In this document: positions 13,001 to 26,415 of the stretch, piece by piece
Layout of the letters: every line of letters starts with the position of its first letter
Position numbering within the stretch: position 1 is the stretch's first letter
From: Margaritifera margaritifera
Lineage: Eukaryota; Mollusca; Bivalvia; Unionida; Margaritiferidae
Assembly: GCA_029931535.1 (NCBI GenBank)
Contig: JAQPZY010001688.1
Location: 5,387,001 to 5,451,000 of the forward strand
Direction of reading: 5' to 3'
DNA length: 64,000 nt
Position numbers and translations under genes: made by a program
The notes under the pieces: model-generated
Seen by the model: the letters and a program-made list of their open reading frames with translations, nothing else
What the model was told of the DNA's origin: nothing
Databases searched by the model: none

Positions 13001-14867
13001 CAATTCGGAAACTGTGACTACGATTACATCCGGGTTTCTTTTGTTTTTGTGTGGACATCCCTCAGACCTATCCACTATGTTAAGTTGAAAGGCATTTGAG
13101 ATGACCCCCTTTGTCCAAAAGTTTATATTTTTTATATATATATCTGTTTGTTTTCCCCTTCAGTCTGTTGTTGTGTGTTTGTAAAAAAAAATAATTTACT
13201 TTATTTTTGACAATGGTTCCTCATGTTATCATTTTTGGATGGGTGCGTACTTGTTTGGATTTCTGTTTCCAGATCTCCATTAGTTCTGTATAAATATAAT
13301 TAATCATGGCTAGTACTCCCCTCCATAGGTATTTCACCTTACGGCTGGTTTCCTATCCATAGGTTTTTCACCTTACGGCTGGTTTCTAGTGATCCTAGCC
13401 AAGGATCTCTTTATGGTCCAGTGTATGCTATATGTGTATTGCTATATTGTTCTGTGATATATGCTATAAATCCCTTGTGTTTTTGTTTGGATTGGCTTTC
13501 TATTTCGAATCCTCTATAGTTGTTCCTGCTTATTTTTAGAAAATAAAACATAATCAAAGAAAAAAAGGGATGGTGAGATTTAGGGCGCAAAATGTTTCTG
13601 GTATATAACAGCGCTCGATGGGCTGTCACGTAACAAGCCATTCCTTAAGGGGACGGCAAACCCATCCAGTACCATCCTATTAACATCGTATTTCGCACCC
13701 AATATTCTCCAAAAAATGGCCATAAGACCATATATTTATTTTTTGTTTCTTTTTCTTATGTATTTCTCCAGCAGATTACAGATTTCCTATTTTAAACAAA
13801 AGTAGAGAAGCAGGTTTGGAAGAAAATGATTAAGTATTTAAGTACTCGCAGCTATTAGTGTTTTCATTTAGTTTCTTGATGTTCATGTTTTGTTGATGTT
13901 CTTTTGGAGAATCGACTCTCATCAGAAAGAAACAACGACACTCCGATTGATGTACTGGACTATACATATATCGTTTTCGCAGACGGAACGAGACTATTAC
14001 AGCCCTACGGCCAAAATTAGTTTTTGTAAGGAATTTCTTATAAATTCATTCTTATAAAAGAGGAATAACTTCATTATGTAAAAACAGATTGCTGTCCATA
14101 TTATTGTTTAATTGCTGTGAAAGGTTTATTTTCTCATTTTATTGGACTTTGAATATAGTGATATAATTTATTTCTTTGAATTAATTTAACGCTGATCACT
14201 GTTGTTTTGTTGTTGTCTGTTGCTTGACTTTTCTTCTCTATTTAAAGTTCGGTGTTTGATGTATGTGTAAACATTATAACATCACACACGAAACGTTTAT
14301 AAATCTATAAAATTAGAGCAACGGTTACATATGTACATAACGAATGTACTGCGTCTGTCCAATTGTCCGTATACACACTAGTTATATACCTATGTTTCCG
14401 TCACTCTGATTGGATGTGTGCGAACGACAATTCAGCGATCGACATCATAGCTGAATATTTTCGTTGTCACAGAGCCATACATATATACGAAAGAGTCATG
14501 AAACAGACAACACCAGATATCTCCTGGATCTTCTAGGAGTATGCCAGAAAATTGGTAAAAGTCGCAAATCTCCCGTTTGTGTCTACTTCATGTAAATTTA
14601 AATAATTTAAATGTAAATCTCTATATATAAATTTTTTTTAAAAAAACAGGTAATTTTTTTTTCTTTTAGTAAGAAGTTGAGCTGGTGAATTTTTTTCCTA
14701 AATGGATAAATGCGGAATTCATCTGCGCTTTATAAATGGATTTATTTCTCAAGTGATAATTGTATTGTAAGATAAAACCAAGAAACAAAATAAACTGTGT
14801 ATTAGTTTCTACCTATTAAATAAGAGATATGTATGCAGAACATTCAGTTTGGCCGATATATAATTAT
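10032..14867. other. Non-coding DNA, little recognised
   Basis: No gene was recognised. A C-rich stretch of CCCACCC motifs lies at 12579-12621 and a poly-A run at 12710-12732. A 33-bp duplication (TCCATAGGTATTTCACCTTA and following) lies at about 13322-13387. A stretch at 12773-13088 is open on both strands for about 100 codons, but neither product is recognised. The segment 11000-11120 has more CpG than its surroundings and contains TGACGTAA, but there is no firm promoter evidence. Confidence 0.45.
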
Positions 14868-14987
14868 AGGTTATTGAATGGATATAAAAAAATACCGTGA
14901 CTTTGCTCGTGTGGCGGAGAAGCCCTCGTAAGCTTAGGCATTCTCCGCCACACGAGCAAGTATTTCTCATTATTCATTCAATAACCT
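14868..14987. repeat. MITE-like hairpin: nested perfect inverted repeats
   Basis: The outer arms AGGTTATTGAATG (14868-14880) and CATTCAATAACCT (14975-14987) are exact reverse complements. Inside them, TGCTCGTGTGGCGGAGA (14904-14920) and its exact reverse complement (14942-14958) flank a 21-base loop. The inner stem is GC-rich in AT-rich surroundings. It is probably a small foldback element; a structured RNA is possible. No coding capacity. Confidence 0.75.
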
Positions 14988-15538
14988 TTTTATTATTCAT
15001 ACTCCTCCCCTCTCCCCCCCCCAATTTTTTTATTATTATTATTATTTTGATTTGTTTTAAAATAAACATAAAAGAAACTTTTGAATTTGTCTAAAATTTT
15101 AATTGTCATATCTTCCTTCAATAAAACTGTAGTAGATCTACCGTCCAGTAATTTACTATACTACGACTCCTTGGTGACACGCGTATTATGACTGAGTGAA
15201 ACGAAGCAAAATTGGTGACCGGCCATTTAACTGTGTGTGTGTGTGGGGGGGGGGGGGAGGGGCTGGGATTGTTTTTAAAAGCAATTTCCAGACCTCAAAT
15301 ACCTTCAGAAATATCCTTGCTCTGATTTACAGACAAAATAACCCCCCTATTACATCCATTATCTTGAGTTAAAAGAAAAACTATATTCCGGCTCGAAAGC
15401 AAATCCCACCACCACTATCACCACCACCACGACAATCCCGAAAAAAATAAATAAATGGTCAATCCCTTACATGTCTCTACAATGATTTAAAATCCAAGAA
15501 ACAAATCTAAGAACGATGACACGTTGACGCGAGAATTT
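14988..15538. other. Low-complexity non-coding DNA
   Basis: C-rich and ATT-rich runs lie at 15005-15045. A GT run passing into about 13 G lies at 15232-15257. CAC-rich sequence lies at 15408-15430. Nothing coding was recognised. Confidence 0.4.
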
Positions 15539-15829
15539 TTAATAGAAATTAGAGGTGCAGTTGTGGAAAGAGGCTCCATCAATGATTCCCTGCAGCTTGT
15601 CGTTTTACATGGCCTGTTTATTTTTGTTGTCTCTGGCATGGTGGAAGTCGGGGTAGCGATAAGACTCCTGCTCGTTGAAGCTTAATTTGGAATCATATGT
15701 AGTGATGGACACACTATTCTTGTAAGCCGTTATCTGTATAATTTTGGCCAGATGGACCTCCGCTTTGGATAAAGTTGTCATAGTGGTCTTACAAGCGGAG
15801 TGATCTGTGATTTTGTTCTGCAAGCCCAC
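15539..15829 (-). pseudogene. Possible coding remnant, unrecognised, one in-frame stop
   Basis: On the minus strand an open frame from 15829 encodes a compositionally normal peptide (LSKAEVHLAKIIQITAYKNS, then ITTYDSKLSFNEQESYRYPD) and reaches TAA at 15605-15607. The same frame continues past the stop as LQGIIDGASFHNCTSNFY to a second stop at 15539-15541. Its balanced amino-acid use contrasts with the low-complexity open frames elsewhere. It may be a terminal exon or a decayed retrocopy. No family was recognised and no function is assigned. Confidence 0.3.
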
Positions 15830-15844
15830 ATGTTTTTAGCTGCA

Positions 15845-16155
15845 TCTTTCATCAGCGATCGCAGTGTGTTGTGACCCATTCGTCTGGAGTAGTGCCAAAA
15901 AACATCAGTAATCCCAGTGTGTTGTGATAGATTTGCCTGGAGTAGTACCCAGCGATCCCGGTGTGTTGTGACCCATTGACCTGGAGTAGTTCTTAAAAAA
16001 AACATTAGTGATCCCAGTGTGTTTAACTATTTGCCTGGAGTAGTACCTAAAAACATAAGCGAGCCCAGTGTTTTGTGACCTATTTGCTTGGAGTTGTATC
16101 TAAAAACATAAGCGAGCCCAGTGTGTTGTAACCAATTGGTCTGGAGTAGTACTTA
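15845..16155. repeat. Degenerate minisatellite, 50-60-bp units
   Basis: About five or six diverged units contain AGCGATCCCAGTGTGTTGTG followed by ACC-ATTTG-CTGGAGTAGTACC and AAAAACAT. Spacing varies between 50 and 60 bases. No coding function was recognised. Confidence 0.75.
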
Positions 16156-17229
16156 GTCGGTCACTGTTGACATGACATTGGAACATAAACATTTAAGTTG
16201 TAGGGATCGAGAGTTTGCTGTTGCAGTTGGAAATCTATCTTTACCCAGGAAACCGAAATGTTTATTCCCAAACTTGGTTGAGGGAACTAGTTCTCATGTA
16301 CCTGGCCTTGGTTGAGGTTACATGATACTTTCTCTATCTATCTACAGAAGTCACAAGGCCATTTCACACCTATCGCAGTGTACATCTTATGTATAAGATG
16401 AGGTCAATACCTGTGTATTGGTTTCAGTTAACACAATTATTTATGAAGTCTGAATATGAGCTTCCAACGGCTTAGCAGAAAATCCGAATTTTCAATTTTG
16501 GGCATTTTAGAGTCAGTCAAAAAGTCGGTCCTTGCGGAAATGTTAGGCATGCACTAGTATGACAAGCTACAGAAACCTACAATCAACGTATCGAAATTTA
16601 ATTAAATTAACTTGGACGCATGTCCGTGTGAGATTTTGAACGTGAACAAATCACTTCCCAGAGAAATACTTGAGATAGTCCCCGCATTTAACTGAACAGG
16701 TAATCAAGTTTCTGCCCTTTACAGTCCGTCTTCAGCACTAAAGGAACGTTTATATTTGTACTGAGTTTGAAGAGAAACAAGGAGAATAAAACCCACATTA
16801 ATTTTTTTTCGTTTGAATCCTTGAAACTTTTACTCAAGACCCCTACAATGCCATTGGACTAGATTTAGACGACTTAGTTCACAGTGTTTACAATGCTGCT
16901 TGTCTGGGTGTGGTGGGTGTCAATAAATACCAACGTAGACAAAGAAAAGAGGATGGATTTGATACCTTTTTTAACAATGTAGAATATTAGAAACCTATTC
17001 GAATATATTCAACGAATATTCGATTATGAAAATTTGGTATTCATTTCAGCGCTAAGCTATTGTACTTCTCTCCCCTTTCCGCCCCACACCCCGTTCCTGG
17101 CGGTAGCACACATAAAAGTATATGTACAGCCTCACTGCATCTCAACCATTATTTCTTTTTATGTCATAGTCAACAGTTTGGAGTGGGTTTCATTGCGGCT
17201 ATCACTGGGGAGGTAGTAGCTAAGGGGGA
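16156..17229. other. Non-coding DNA, nothing recognised
   Basis: No gene, repeat family or RNA gene was recognised. Open frames at 17034-17254 continue into the repeat that follows. Confidence 0.4.
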
Positions 17230-18135
17230 TAACTTTGTACATACATTTACATAAGTCGTACATTGTTTTTGCGCTTAGCTTTTTATCTTTGCACCCTTTA
17301 TATACACTATTATACCTAGAATCGTTAAACTTGTTGAGGAGATGCATCTTGACAAGTACTACGTCCTCATCACAAAAATAGGTCACTGTGACTAATATAT
17401 AACACTTCACTGACTTTGGTTCAATTTGCATTTTAACTGTTCTTGCTAGAAACATTGAACTAGACGATTGTATACATCTCTGTTAGTACCACACCCGTAT
17501 ATAGAAGAAGGTCACTGGTACTTAGATTTCACATTTTACTGGCTTAGGTAAAGTTTCTTTGCGTTTAGTTTATGACCAACTATGCTTTTTTTGCATGCTA
17601 TGTACATAATATTCTATCTAGAATCATGAAACTTGGTGAGGGGTGCATCTTGATGAGCACAACTCCCTCATTGAACAAGTGGGTCATTATGGCCCATTTT
17701 TACGCTTCATTAACTTCGGTTAAATTTGGTTTGTTATGTTCATTTTTTATTCACTGTTTATGCTAGAATTGATAAATTGATGATGATAAGCATTCCTGTT
17801 ATTATCACAACGTTATAGTAAAAGAATCTCATCGGGACATATATTTAATATTTTACTGGTTTTGGTTAAAGTTCTGTGTGTAACTTATGATCTCATGGGT
17901 TTTTTGCATGCTAGATGCATAATATCCTACCTAGAATCTCAAAACTTGGTGAGGGGATGCATCGTGATAAGTACTTAAGCTTTAATGCAAAATGATGTCA
18001 CTGTGATATATATTGCATGCTTCAGTGACTTTGTTGAAATTTTGTGTTTACAGTTTATTTATTGACTACTGTTTATGTTAGAATCATGTAACTTGATAAC
18101 TGGATACATATCGACATAGATTAAGGATTTTATTT
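17230..18135. repeat. Subrepeat family F, about three diverged units of roughly 300 bp
   Basis: Three units (about 17245-17470, 17550-17780 and 17875-18130) share the order: a GCGTTTAG-TT start, a TATA-rich phrase, CTAGAATC-T-AAACTTG followed by TGAGG and GATGCATCTTGA, then GGTCACTGTGAC. Similar multi-unit blocks occur across this window as non-autonomous elements. Confidence 0.6.
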
Positions 18136-21100
18136 AGCTCATGACCACATAGATATTTCCATGCTATATACAGCCGATAGAGAAGGCTCTTTCTGATAAA
18201 TGCAGTCGGAAGTTGGAATAAATATGTTGATTCAATGGCGAACTTTCCATATTAATGACTATACATTGTATATTGTGATAGGTTACTCTCAACAGATTAA
18301 CTGTGTATTGTATATGTGATAACACCCTTACAGATAAAAAGAGATTACCACATTCTGAAATATTGGACTAAGCTTATCTACTCAGATAATAGAAAATATA
18401 TATCTGTCATATATAACATAATGCTTACTGACGCTGGAAGCCATCCTAAAAGAAAAATAGGGCATCGTTAGTTTGGAATTTATTAAATAGTCTTGGTTTG
18501 GTGGAAGTGCGGATAAATCAAGCTGTTGGGAACATACAGATTTTGTTTAAATAACTTCTATCTGATCAGTTTAATCAAAATTAGCAATCAACAATCAGAG
18601 CATTTTTAAGAGCTGGATTATACAGAAATATATCATTAAATTTTGACCATAAGGAGTAATTGGATATAGTAACAGTGACAACATTTAGAAAATAACTTAC
18701 AAAAATAAGGATGTCTGCCCATACTTTACATATTGAATCAGGAAGATGGAAGAGACAACACTGTATCCCACTAGATCAAAGAACTTGTATTTTTGCTGGA
18801 AGATGAGTATCACTTTGTATTGAGTCCCATTGTTATTTGCCGCTAAGAAAGAAGTATATAAACTCTCATTTTTGGAAAGGCTCGAGTATTTTGAAATCTA
18901 TTAAATTACTAAATTCCACGAAATCTGCTGTGGTTAGAAATCTGTGAAATTATATCCATAGAGTACTAATTGAACGTAATAATATGATGAATGCTACTTA
19001 AAATTACATAAAATTGCATGATTTTTATTTTTTTTAATTAATTAATTATTATTGTTATTGTTATTGTTATTATTATTATTATTTTGTTATTATGTTCGCT
19101 GTTAATTTCATCTCATGTAAAATGTTCTTATGATCCTACTAAGTACAGCATTTTGAATACTGCCTATATATTGATGACACTTTTTGTGTCTTCTCCTGAA
19201 AGAGCTTGTATTTAAACACACACTTGTGCTAGAAGAAACACATTCTGGTGTATTTTATAGGTCACACATTAACGTGTAGTTTACTTTATGTCGTATCATA
19301 CTCCATGTATATATGCATGCAGGTATGTATGTTGATGTGCGTGTGTGTGCCTATATATGTGTATATGTATGTATATGTGTATGTTTGTGCATGTGGATGA
19401 GTATATGTATATACATACATAATGTGTAAGTGTATATATTGCATGCATGAATGTGTATGTGAATGTGTCTGTGTATATGTAAGTATATATCTTTGCATCG
19501 ATTGAATGTTTGTACACGCTATATATTTGTTTTACTGTATGTATCAAACGTGCCACGATTCATTTCTGTGAAAAACTTAAATGTTTATGTAATATACTTA
19601 GCTGATGGCCAATCGACTAAATGCAAATAAAAATCATGTCAAGTTATGTGAATAAGTATATGAATTTGATGAGTGGACTGCATGTATTTCATGTGAAGCC
19701 TCAGCTGTAGTGGTTAATAAAGGTGTTACGCACCTCTTGTAACAGGTGTACGATTTGGTTGGTTATCGTTATCTAGAGGATGATCGACCTCGGTGTTAGG
19801 ATAAATAGAGATCTGAGCAGAGATATAGAATAGAATAACACGAGCCTCCGCATGAGAAATATAACAATTGAATCAATTACATAAACCCAAATGAAAATTA
19901 TACATGACATTTGAAAGATACACCTCTTTTAGAAATCAATTACCGAATTTCAACAAAAATGTAATTAGCCGATCTGTTTATATCAATAAGACTCAGTTCA
20001 TCATGGAATCGGTTGAAACAATTGAATCAATTGCCTGCCTAGCATGCCTGCATAACCTTGTTGTTGCTGGTCACTCCCAATTCAACGTTGCTGACAGGTC
20101 AGAGTTGATGTTTTCCCCTTTGCTTCTCTTCTCTCTCTTTTATCCAGCCTCTTTTTGGTCATCAAACGTAGTATGGGATGTCTCCTCTCTCTACCCTCTA
20201 AGTTGATACGTACAGGTGTATCGATGGATGGGTGGGTGGAGCTATTTTCCTTTTTAAAATAAACAAGAAGCAACCTAAATATTCTGTCAGATTTCCTTCT
20301 GGGGAGTAGAACATTACCCCACTCTTGTTATGTCAGAAATCGTCCTATCGGAATTCAAACAGATACCAAAGGCTGACAGGTCTTCTCAGACCAAACCTGA
20401 GAGACAATAAACAAACCCAGTTTCAGCAGATTAATGTACTTTCTAACGGCTATTTTCTCACTAACTCACTCTAACATCACGAGACATACGATTTTTCAGT
20501 TCACGTCTTAATTATACAAATGAATCAATGAAATTCACTTCATGGCTTAACTACATTAGTGGCAGTGAATACTCACTCAACTCTATAGCGTACATGATTC
20601 ATATCATCTAAGACAGGTAAATTCACACAGATTCTCGCAACTTGTATTAAATTAAGTAATGTATGAAATTCTTAGAATACATGATTCCAATAACAATCAA
20701 GACGACAAATTCAAACAATTCGTCAAACTCATATAGAAAATTGTTGTACAAATTCAGACAAATGAACTCAAACAAATAATTATATTGATATCAACGAATA
20801 GCATGAGATTGATGCAAATACCTTGTGCTTTCAAGAGTCACTCGCTTCTACCGCCAGAATCGTGTCCCTCAACTTCCAGACACCTGTCCCTTGAACAATT
20901 GTTTATACAAGAGAATTTCGTCTTATTCTGCTCAGAGTCAAGAACCTTCCGGCCTTTCGCAGGAAACTTGGACTGACTAAATTTTGCTATGTGGAATATT
21001 TAAAACATGAAATTTCGCCTGGGAAACACACCCCTTATTTAGCGTAGCCAATCAAGATTAAACATATCTACCTCCTTTTATAAATTCACGCCCATCGTGG

Positions 21101-21924
21101 TTAGCGTAACCGCTAGATTTCGCGCGCTATTTAAATAACCGATTCTGGAAAATTTCAAAAGATGACAATACTTCAAGTAGTTTCACAAATAGTCTCTGCA
21201 TCCTCTCAACTTTGATATTTTCGATACCTAGATCCCAAATACATCTAGCGTTTTTCATCTGTTCGACCGTTATCCAACGAATGCTTAATTAAGAATCAAT
21301 CGCGCCCCAAACAGGGACATTAAAACCATCGCAGTCTAGCGATTTAATACGGTACCTTTCCTCATAAATCTGATTGATTGTTACATGCCACACTGATCAC
21401 AGCAATAATGCGCTCTACGGAACTACATCGACAGAAATTTGCACCCTTACACAAGGTAATCACTTGATGCATGAACTATGCTTCTAACAGTGGTCATGCT
21501 TGCTGTCACTCCAAGGTTACTCAAAGCCTGTGGCTTTCACACAGTAAAATCCGGCTCTAGGGGTGGACGATGATAATAGCTTCTGTAACAAATTTTAAAA
21601 ATAATGATAAAAATAGAAAAAAAGAAAAAATCACTGGTTTTTATCAATCCTTATAGTACCTATACTTATAGAACATTGAAAGAATGTTCTTTTTTATTCT
21701 TTCAGTTTCATGTCCTTCATGCCCTGTCACAGCGGTCAGCATTTCTTGTCAAGATCACTTTAGTCTGAATTTATTTTCTGCAATATAAATAATGTTTACA
21801 ATGGTTGTTTGCGGCTATTAAAAGCTTCGCAGGGGCGAGCTACGCAATCGTTCATTAGGCTCTGATATATAGTTGCACATAATTATATGTTTTTGAAAAG
21901 TGTCTTGCTATGATGATTTATTTG
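18136..21924. other. Non-coding DNA, no gene recognised
   Basis: This stretch includes ATT/TTA-rich runs at 19020-19085 and a cryptic TATG/TGTA microsatellite at 19300-19500, which creates Tyr/His/Thr-rich open frames on the minus strand. The segment 19900-21560 is not obviously repetitive and lacks recognisable domains. An upstream exon of the receptor could lie here but was not identified. Confidence 0.4.
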
Positions 21925-23400
21925 TCCCCCGCATTTTCGATAAAAGCGGGGGACATTGTATCTGCGATTCCGTTCGTCCGTCACACTTTCCTTTTTGCTC
22001 TATAACTTTCAAGCCATTCGAGATTAAAGAATACAATGCACATTGGGGGTCATATCTTTATGTACATATCACGGTTCAGTATTTTAAGTTTTCGCTCACA
22101 CTTTCCTTTCCATTCTATAACTTTCAAGCTATTTGCGATTAAGGGATGAAACTTGGTATATTTATATATCATCATTAGAGGGTGTGTTGCAAACAACAAC
22201 GGGGGTTTAATCTTTACAGTCAATGTCACGGTTCAATATTTTAAGTTTCCCTCACACTTTCCTTTCCACTCTCCAACTTTAGAACTGTTTGAGATTAAGG
22301 GATGAAACTTGGCATACTTATGCAACATCATGATAAGAGATGTAGCTTACTTTTTGGGGATCATATTTTTAAGGTCAAGGTCATGAATTAATATTTAAGT
22401 TTTCTGGAACTTTTTCCAGTCCGGCCTTTACCATCAGAGCTGTTAGAGATTAAGGGATGAAACTTTGTATACTTGTATATCGCAGGTTCATTTTTAATTT
22501 TTCCATCACACTTACCTTCCCGTACTATAACTTTAGGTCCCTTTTAGCTTTAAGCATGAAGCTTGGTATTTTTATACAATATCATCAAAATGTGTCTAAT
22601 GTACTACAATAGGGTTGTATCATCAATGTCTTGCTCATCGGTAAATATTTTAAATTTTGCACCAAACTTTCCTATCATCTGTATAATTTAAGAGCTGTAT
22701 GATACTAAAAGACGAAACTTGGTATACTTATGCATCATCATTAGTACTTGTGTCACATACCACATTGGGGGCCTATCCTCAAGGCCAATGTCATTGGCGA
22801 ATAGTTTAAGTTTTCCATCATATTTTCGTTTCCTTTCTATTAGAGCCATTTGACTTTAAGGAAAGAAACTTGTTATATTTATCATGTACCACACTGGAGG
22901 TCATATTTTCAAGGTCAATGTAGCACGCCAATATTTTAGGCATCAGTAGCATCTTCCCTTCCGCTTTTTAACTGATGAGCTGTTTAAGATAAAGGAATGA
23001 AATCTGGTACACTTGTATATAGTCACTTGAAGATGTGTTGTATTCAGTTCATTGTGTGTCCTATCTTCAAGAGCAAGGGCACAGGTATACATTTCATGGC
23101 TCTTTGTTTGCCTTATATCTTAAAAGCTGTTTGAGATTCAGTGACAAACCATGATACACTTATGTTTCTAAATTCGATGGCATTTCAAGTGACAAGGTTT
23201 TATATTCAATGTCAAGATCACTGATAACTTTGTTTCCCAATTTATGCCCTTTAATTCTAATTCTCTTTGAGATAGAGATATGAATCTTGGTTACTTTCAA
23301 TGTCCGCCTAGTAAACTCTACAGCTCTGTCGAAAGGGTCACATCCAGATTTCATCATGGCAATTTCTGGTGACCTCAGCACCAGAGGTCTGCCTGACAAA
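21925..23400 (+). repeat. Subrepeat family C element (head plus units of about 150 bp)
   Basis: The head at 21925-21985 includes GTCCCCCGCATTTTCGATAA, then GCGGGGGACAT and TTCCGTTCGTCCGTCACAC. It is followed by about eight diverged units with CACACTTTCCTTTCC, TATAACTTT-A-AGCTGTTTGA, GATTAAGGGATGAAACTTGG and TATACTTAT. Related heads occur at 28955-29040 and 31350-31460. Non-coding. Confidence 0.65.
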
Positions 23401-23401
23401 A

Positions 23402-23440
23402 ATGACTTAATTTATTTATTTATTTATTTATTTATTTATA
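23402..23440. repeat. (TTTA)n microsatellite
   Basis: About nine TTTA units. Confidence 0.85.
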
Positions 23441-23574
23441 GCTGCCATTATTTGTTAAAATGTATTAGAAAACATCCCGTCATGACGGCCTGTCAAGTTT
23501 GTACACTTGATGTCGAACAATCATCAAATAAGGCCCTAATTGCTAAATATACAAACACTTTTGTACGACCTCTT

Positions 23575-23965
23575 CCCCGAAGCTGTTTAACATATTTTGA
23601 CCAAATTTAAAAGAAAACATCACTACATAAAGGACTTAAAGATTCTGCAACTGGTGCTGATTTTTTATCCATTATGGACACCGTTAATTAAAGAGGAAAA
23701 ACCTTCTAATGGCTTCTTCTCAAAATCTGTTCAACAGAATTCGGCTAAATTTGAGAGAACATATCCCAGCATGTTAAAAGCCTCTGAATTTTATTAAGAT
23801 TATGCTAATCATTCATCCAATGACCCTAATAAAATAAAATACAGGATTTCTTGAAATTTGTTAAATGGGATTTTATCAAATTTAACTTGACCAACGGCAT
23901 GCTCTTGCAACAAACTCTTTAGTTATTGTTAGGCAAGTGAGAGATCTCGGGCCCACTTGTATTAC
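23575..23965 (+). mobile_element. Family A element, partial copy 2
   Basis: This block has two or three subrepeat units (GCTGTTTAACATATTTTGAC, then a unit with CTTCTCAAAATCTGTTCAAC) and a tail with GCATGCTCTTGCAACAAACT and CAAGTGAGAGATC. It lacks a clear head. Confidence 0.5.
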
Positions 23966-24239
23966 CTAAATTTATCTTGATGGTTTCCCACAGCAACCAT
24001 GCCCTGCATTGGAGCCAGAACTTTTCTTGTGCTTTTAATGCCGCCAAGATGGTGGCATCTATCGTTTGTAACTCATTACCCGATTCACTTCATGTTTGAA
24101 ACATATCACATACTTCCCTTCTGTCAGCAGAAAGAGGCTTTTTTAAAGGTCAAGCATGTTGCCAAATTCCTACATAGTCGAAACTGAATAAATAAATTCT
24201 ATCAAGACGCTACAGCCTCTTGGTCCAGGCCATGAGATA

Positions 24240-25115
24240 AGGATTTGTGACGGGGACACATTTTAGTTAAAGTTTTTTCATCATTTATATTTCAATAATA
24301 CTTTCACCAATTCACCTATTGTTTGGAGTAAAGCATCATCTCTCCGGACATCTCCTGCCCCCGAGTTCTTTCCTAGGGTCATATCATAGAGTCAATAATT
24401 ATATTGGAGACACTATTTGGTTAAAGGTTTGTATGACAAATATATTTCTGGACCCCTTACCTGATTTACTTATTGTGTGAAATACAATATCACCACATAC
24501 TCCCCTTCTTTTAATATTACAGCTGTCCTTGCGTTCTGCCCTGGGGCGGGGTCATGGGGAATTTTAAAGAGGACTCATTTTAGTTAAAGTTTTCAGTTAA
24601 AGTTTTTTTCATCACTTATATTTCCATACCCCTACGCCAGTTCGCTTCATGTTTGGAACATAACATTATCACATACTTCCCTTCCATCAGAGCCACCCCT
24701 GCTCATGGGTTTTGTCTGGGCCCATGGGTCAATAATAATATTGCAGACACATTTTGGCTAACGTATTGGGTTAAAGGTTTTTCCTTCACTTATTTTTTCT
24801 TAACTCTGTACCCGATTAACTTCATATTTGGAATATAACATCATCATATAATCCAATTCATTCTGTACCACATCTGCCCCTTAGGTCTGCGTATGAGCGG
24901 CGCCAAACCGTGAGGAATTTTCATGGAGACACATTTTGGTTTAAATTTTTTTTCTTTATTTCTATTTCCATTACCAATTCACTTCATTTATGGAATATAA
25001 CATCATCACACACTGACCTTAATGGATTTTACTACTCCTACTCCTGGATCAAGTCCCTGAGTGGGGCCATGGTTAATGTGCAGGACACCTTTTGGTTACA
25101 GTTTTAATGCCATCT
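24240..25115 (+). repeat. Subrepeat family D, about five units of roughly 160-180 bp
   Basis: Units share GGGGACACATTTTGGTTAAA, TTTTTTTCATCACTTATATT, CAATTCACTTCATGTTTGGA, ACATAACATCATCACATACT, and a GTCTTGCCCTGGGG-GGGGTC phrase. Non-coding. Confidence 0.6.
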
Positions 25116-25609
25116 TCTATGTGGTAATGAACCATTTATCCAATTCACGATAGATTTGGAATATTGTATATTCCAAGACCCCCCCCCCCCTTTTTTTTTT
25201 ATTCCTTGTAGAATTCCTGTCCATGGGTCTTAACCCTGGTTGGGACCAGAAAGTCATGGGGTTATGCCCTTTGACAGATCTCCTCGGGGGCATGTCATGT
25301 GTTTCTTGCAACCTATTATTTTTTTTTTCTCCCCACAACAGGAGATAATCAGACACAGGTGCCGTATATACTCGTATATTCGTCTGCCCGGGTATAAGTT
25401 TACCCTCTTGTTCAAATATGCACAAAATTATTTTTATATTGCTATTTTATAAGTTTGGGTTCATTATGCCAGGAAATCTGCCAGGAAATTAGGCAGCTGA
25501 ACCAATATTATTACTATTTTGTTTTTAGAGATGTTTAATTTGTGGGTCAATTACTGTATACACTTGCATATAAGTTTAGCTTTTCTTTTTCTATTAAGTT
25601 ATGCTGTTC

Positions 25610-26415
25610 AGAGTCCAGAAAAGTTTATGCGATGGCCTGTTGTACGTCGTCCATCCGTCTGACTGTCTATAAGCACAAGATTCTTATCGCTACTCCTCCT
25701 AAACTACTTGGAGGAAGGCATGAAACTGGTCTAAATGAAAAAGATGTCCGTTGAACATCCAGTAGGACCGACTTGGCGGCCATCTTTAACACCTTTTTAT
25801 CGTTACTTATCCTGAATAGATGGTCATATCGACATATGGGTTTTTAACCAAGAGTTTTCATTTAGATGGTCCTAAATTCAAATGGTGCTTATAAGACATC
25901 CAACATGGCCTCCATGACGGCCGTCTTGACAATCTTGTTATCGTTATTTCTTCTGAACTGGTAGTCATATTGACACGGGGTTTTCACTAAATAACATTTT
26001 ATGACTTGGCCGCAATGGCGGCCATCTTAAAAATATTGTTTTTATCGCTACCCCTCATGTATAGCTGTTCATATCGACATGTTGTTTTTACCAACAGGTT
26101 TCTTATATTTTGTCAATGGTCCTAAATAAAAATAGTACCGACATGACATTAAACACCGACAATCTTCTAATGGTTAATTCTCCTGAACGGACGGTCATAT
26201 AGGCATGGGGTTTTCATGAAAGCACTTCTTATAAACATACAAAGGTCCCAAATGAAACTGGTGCTGATCTTATATCCAACATGTCTGTAATAATGTCCAT
26301 CTTAAAAATCTTGTTACGGCAATTCCTCCTGCTCGGATGGTCATATAAACGTGGTGTTTTCATTAAATGACTCTTATGCCATGTAGATGGTCTGAAATGA
26401 AAATGGTGCCGATCT
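25610..26415 (+). repeat. Subrepeat family B block, first copy
   Basis: Diverged units of about 150-160 bp share CTACTCCTCCTGAAC, GATGGTCATATCGACATG, GGTTTTCACTAAA, CTTCTTATGA, GGTCCTAAATGAAAATGGTG and CCAACATGGCCGCCATG. The same family occurs at 57.4-58.7 kb and at bases 1-40. Confidence 0.65.

Noticed and set aside
19286..19556. Minus-strand frames rich in Tyr, His and Thr
   Set aside because: They come from a TATG/TGTA simple repeat.
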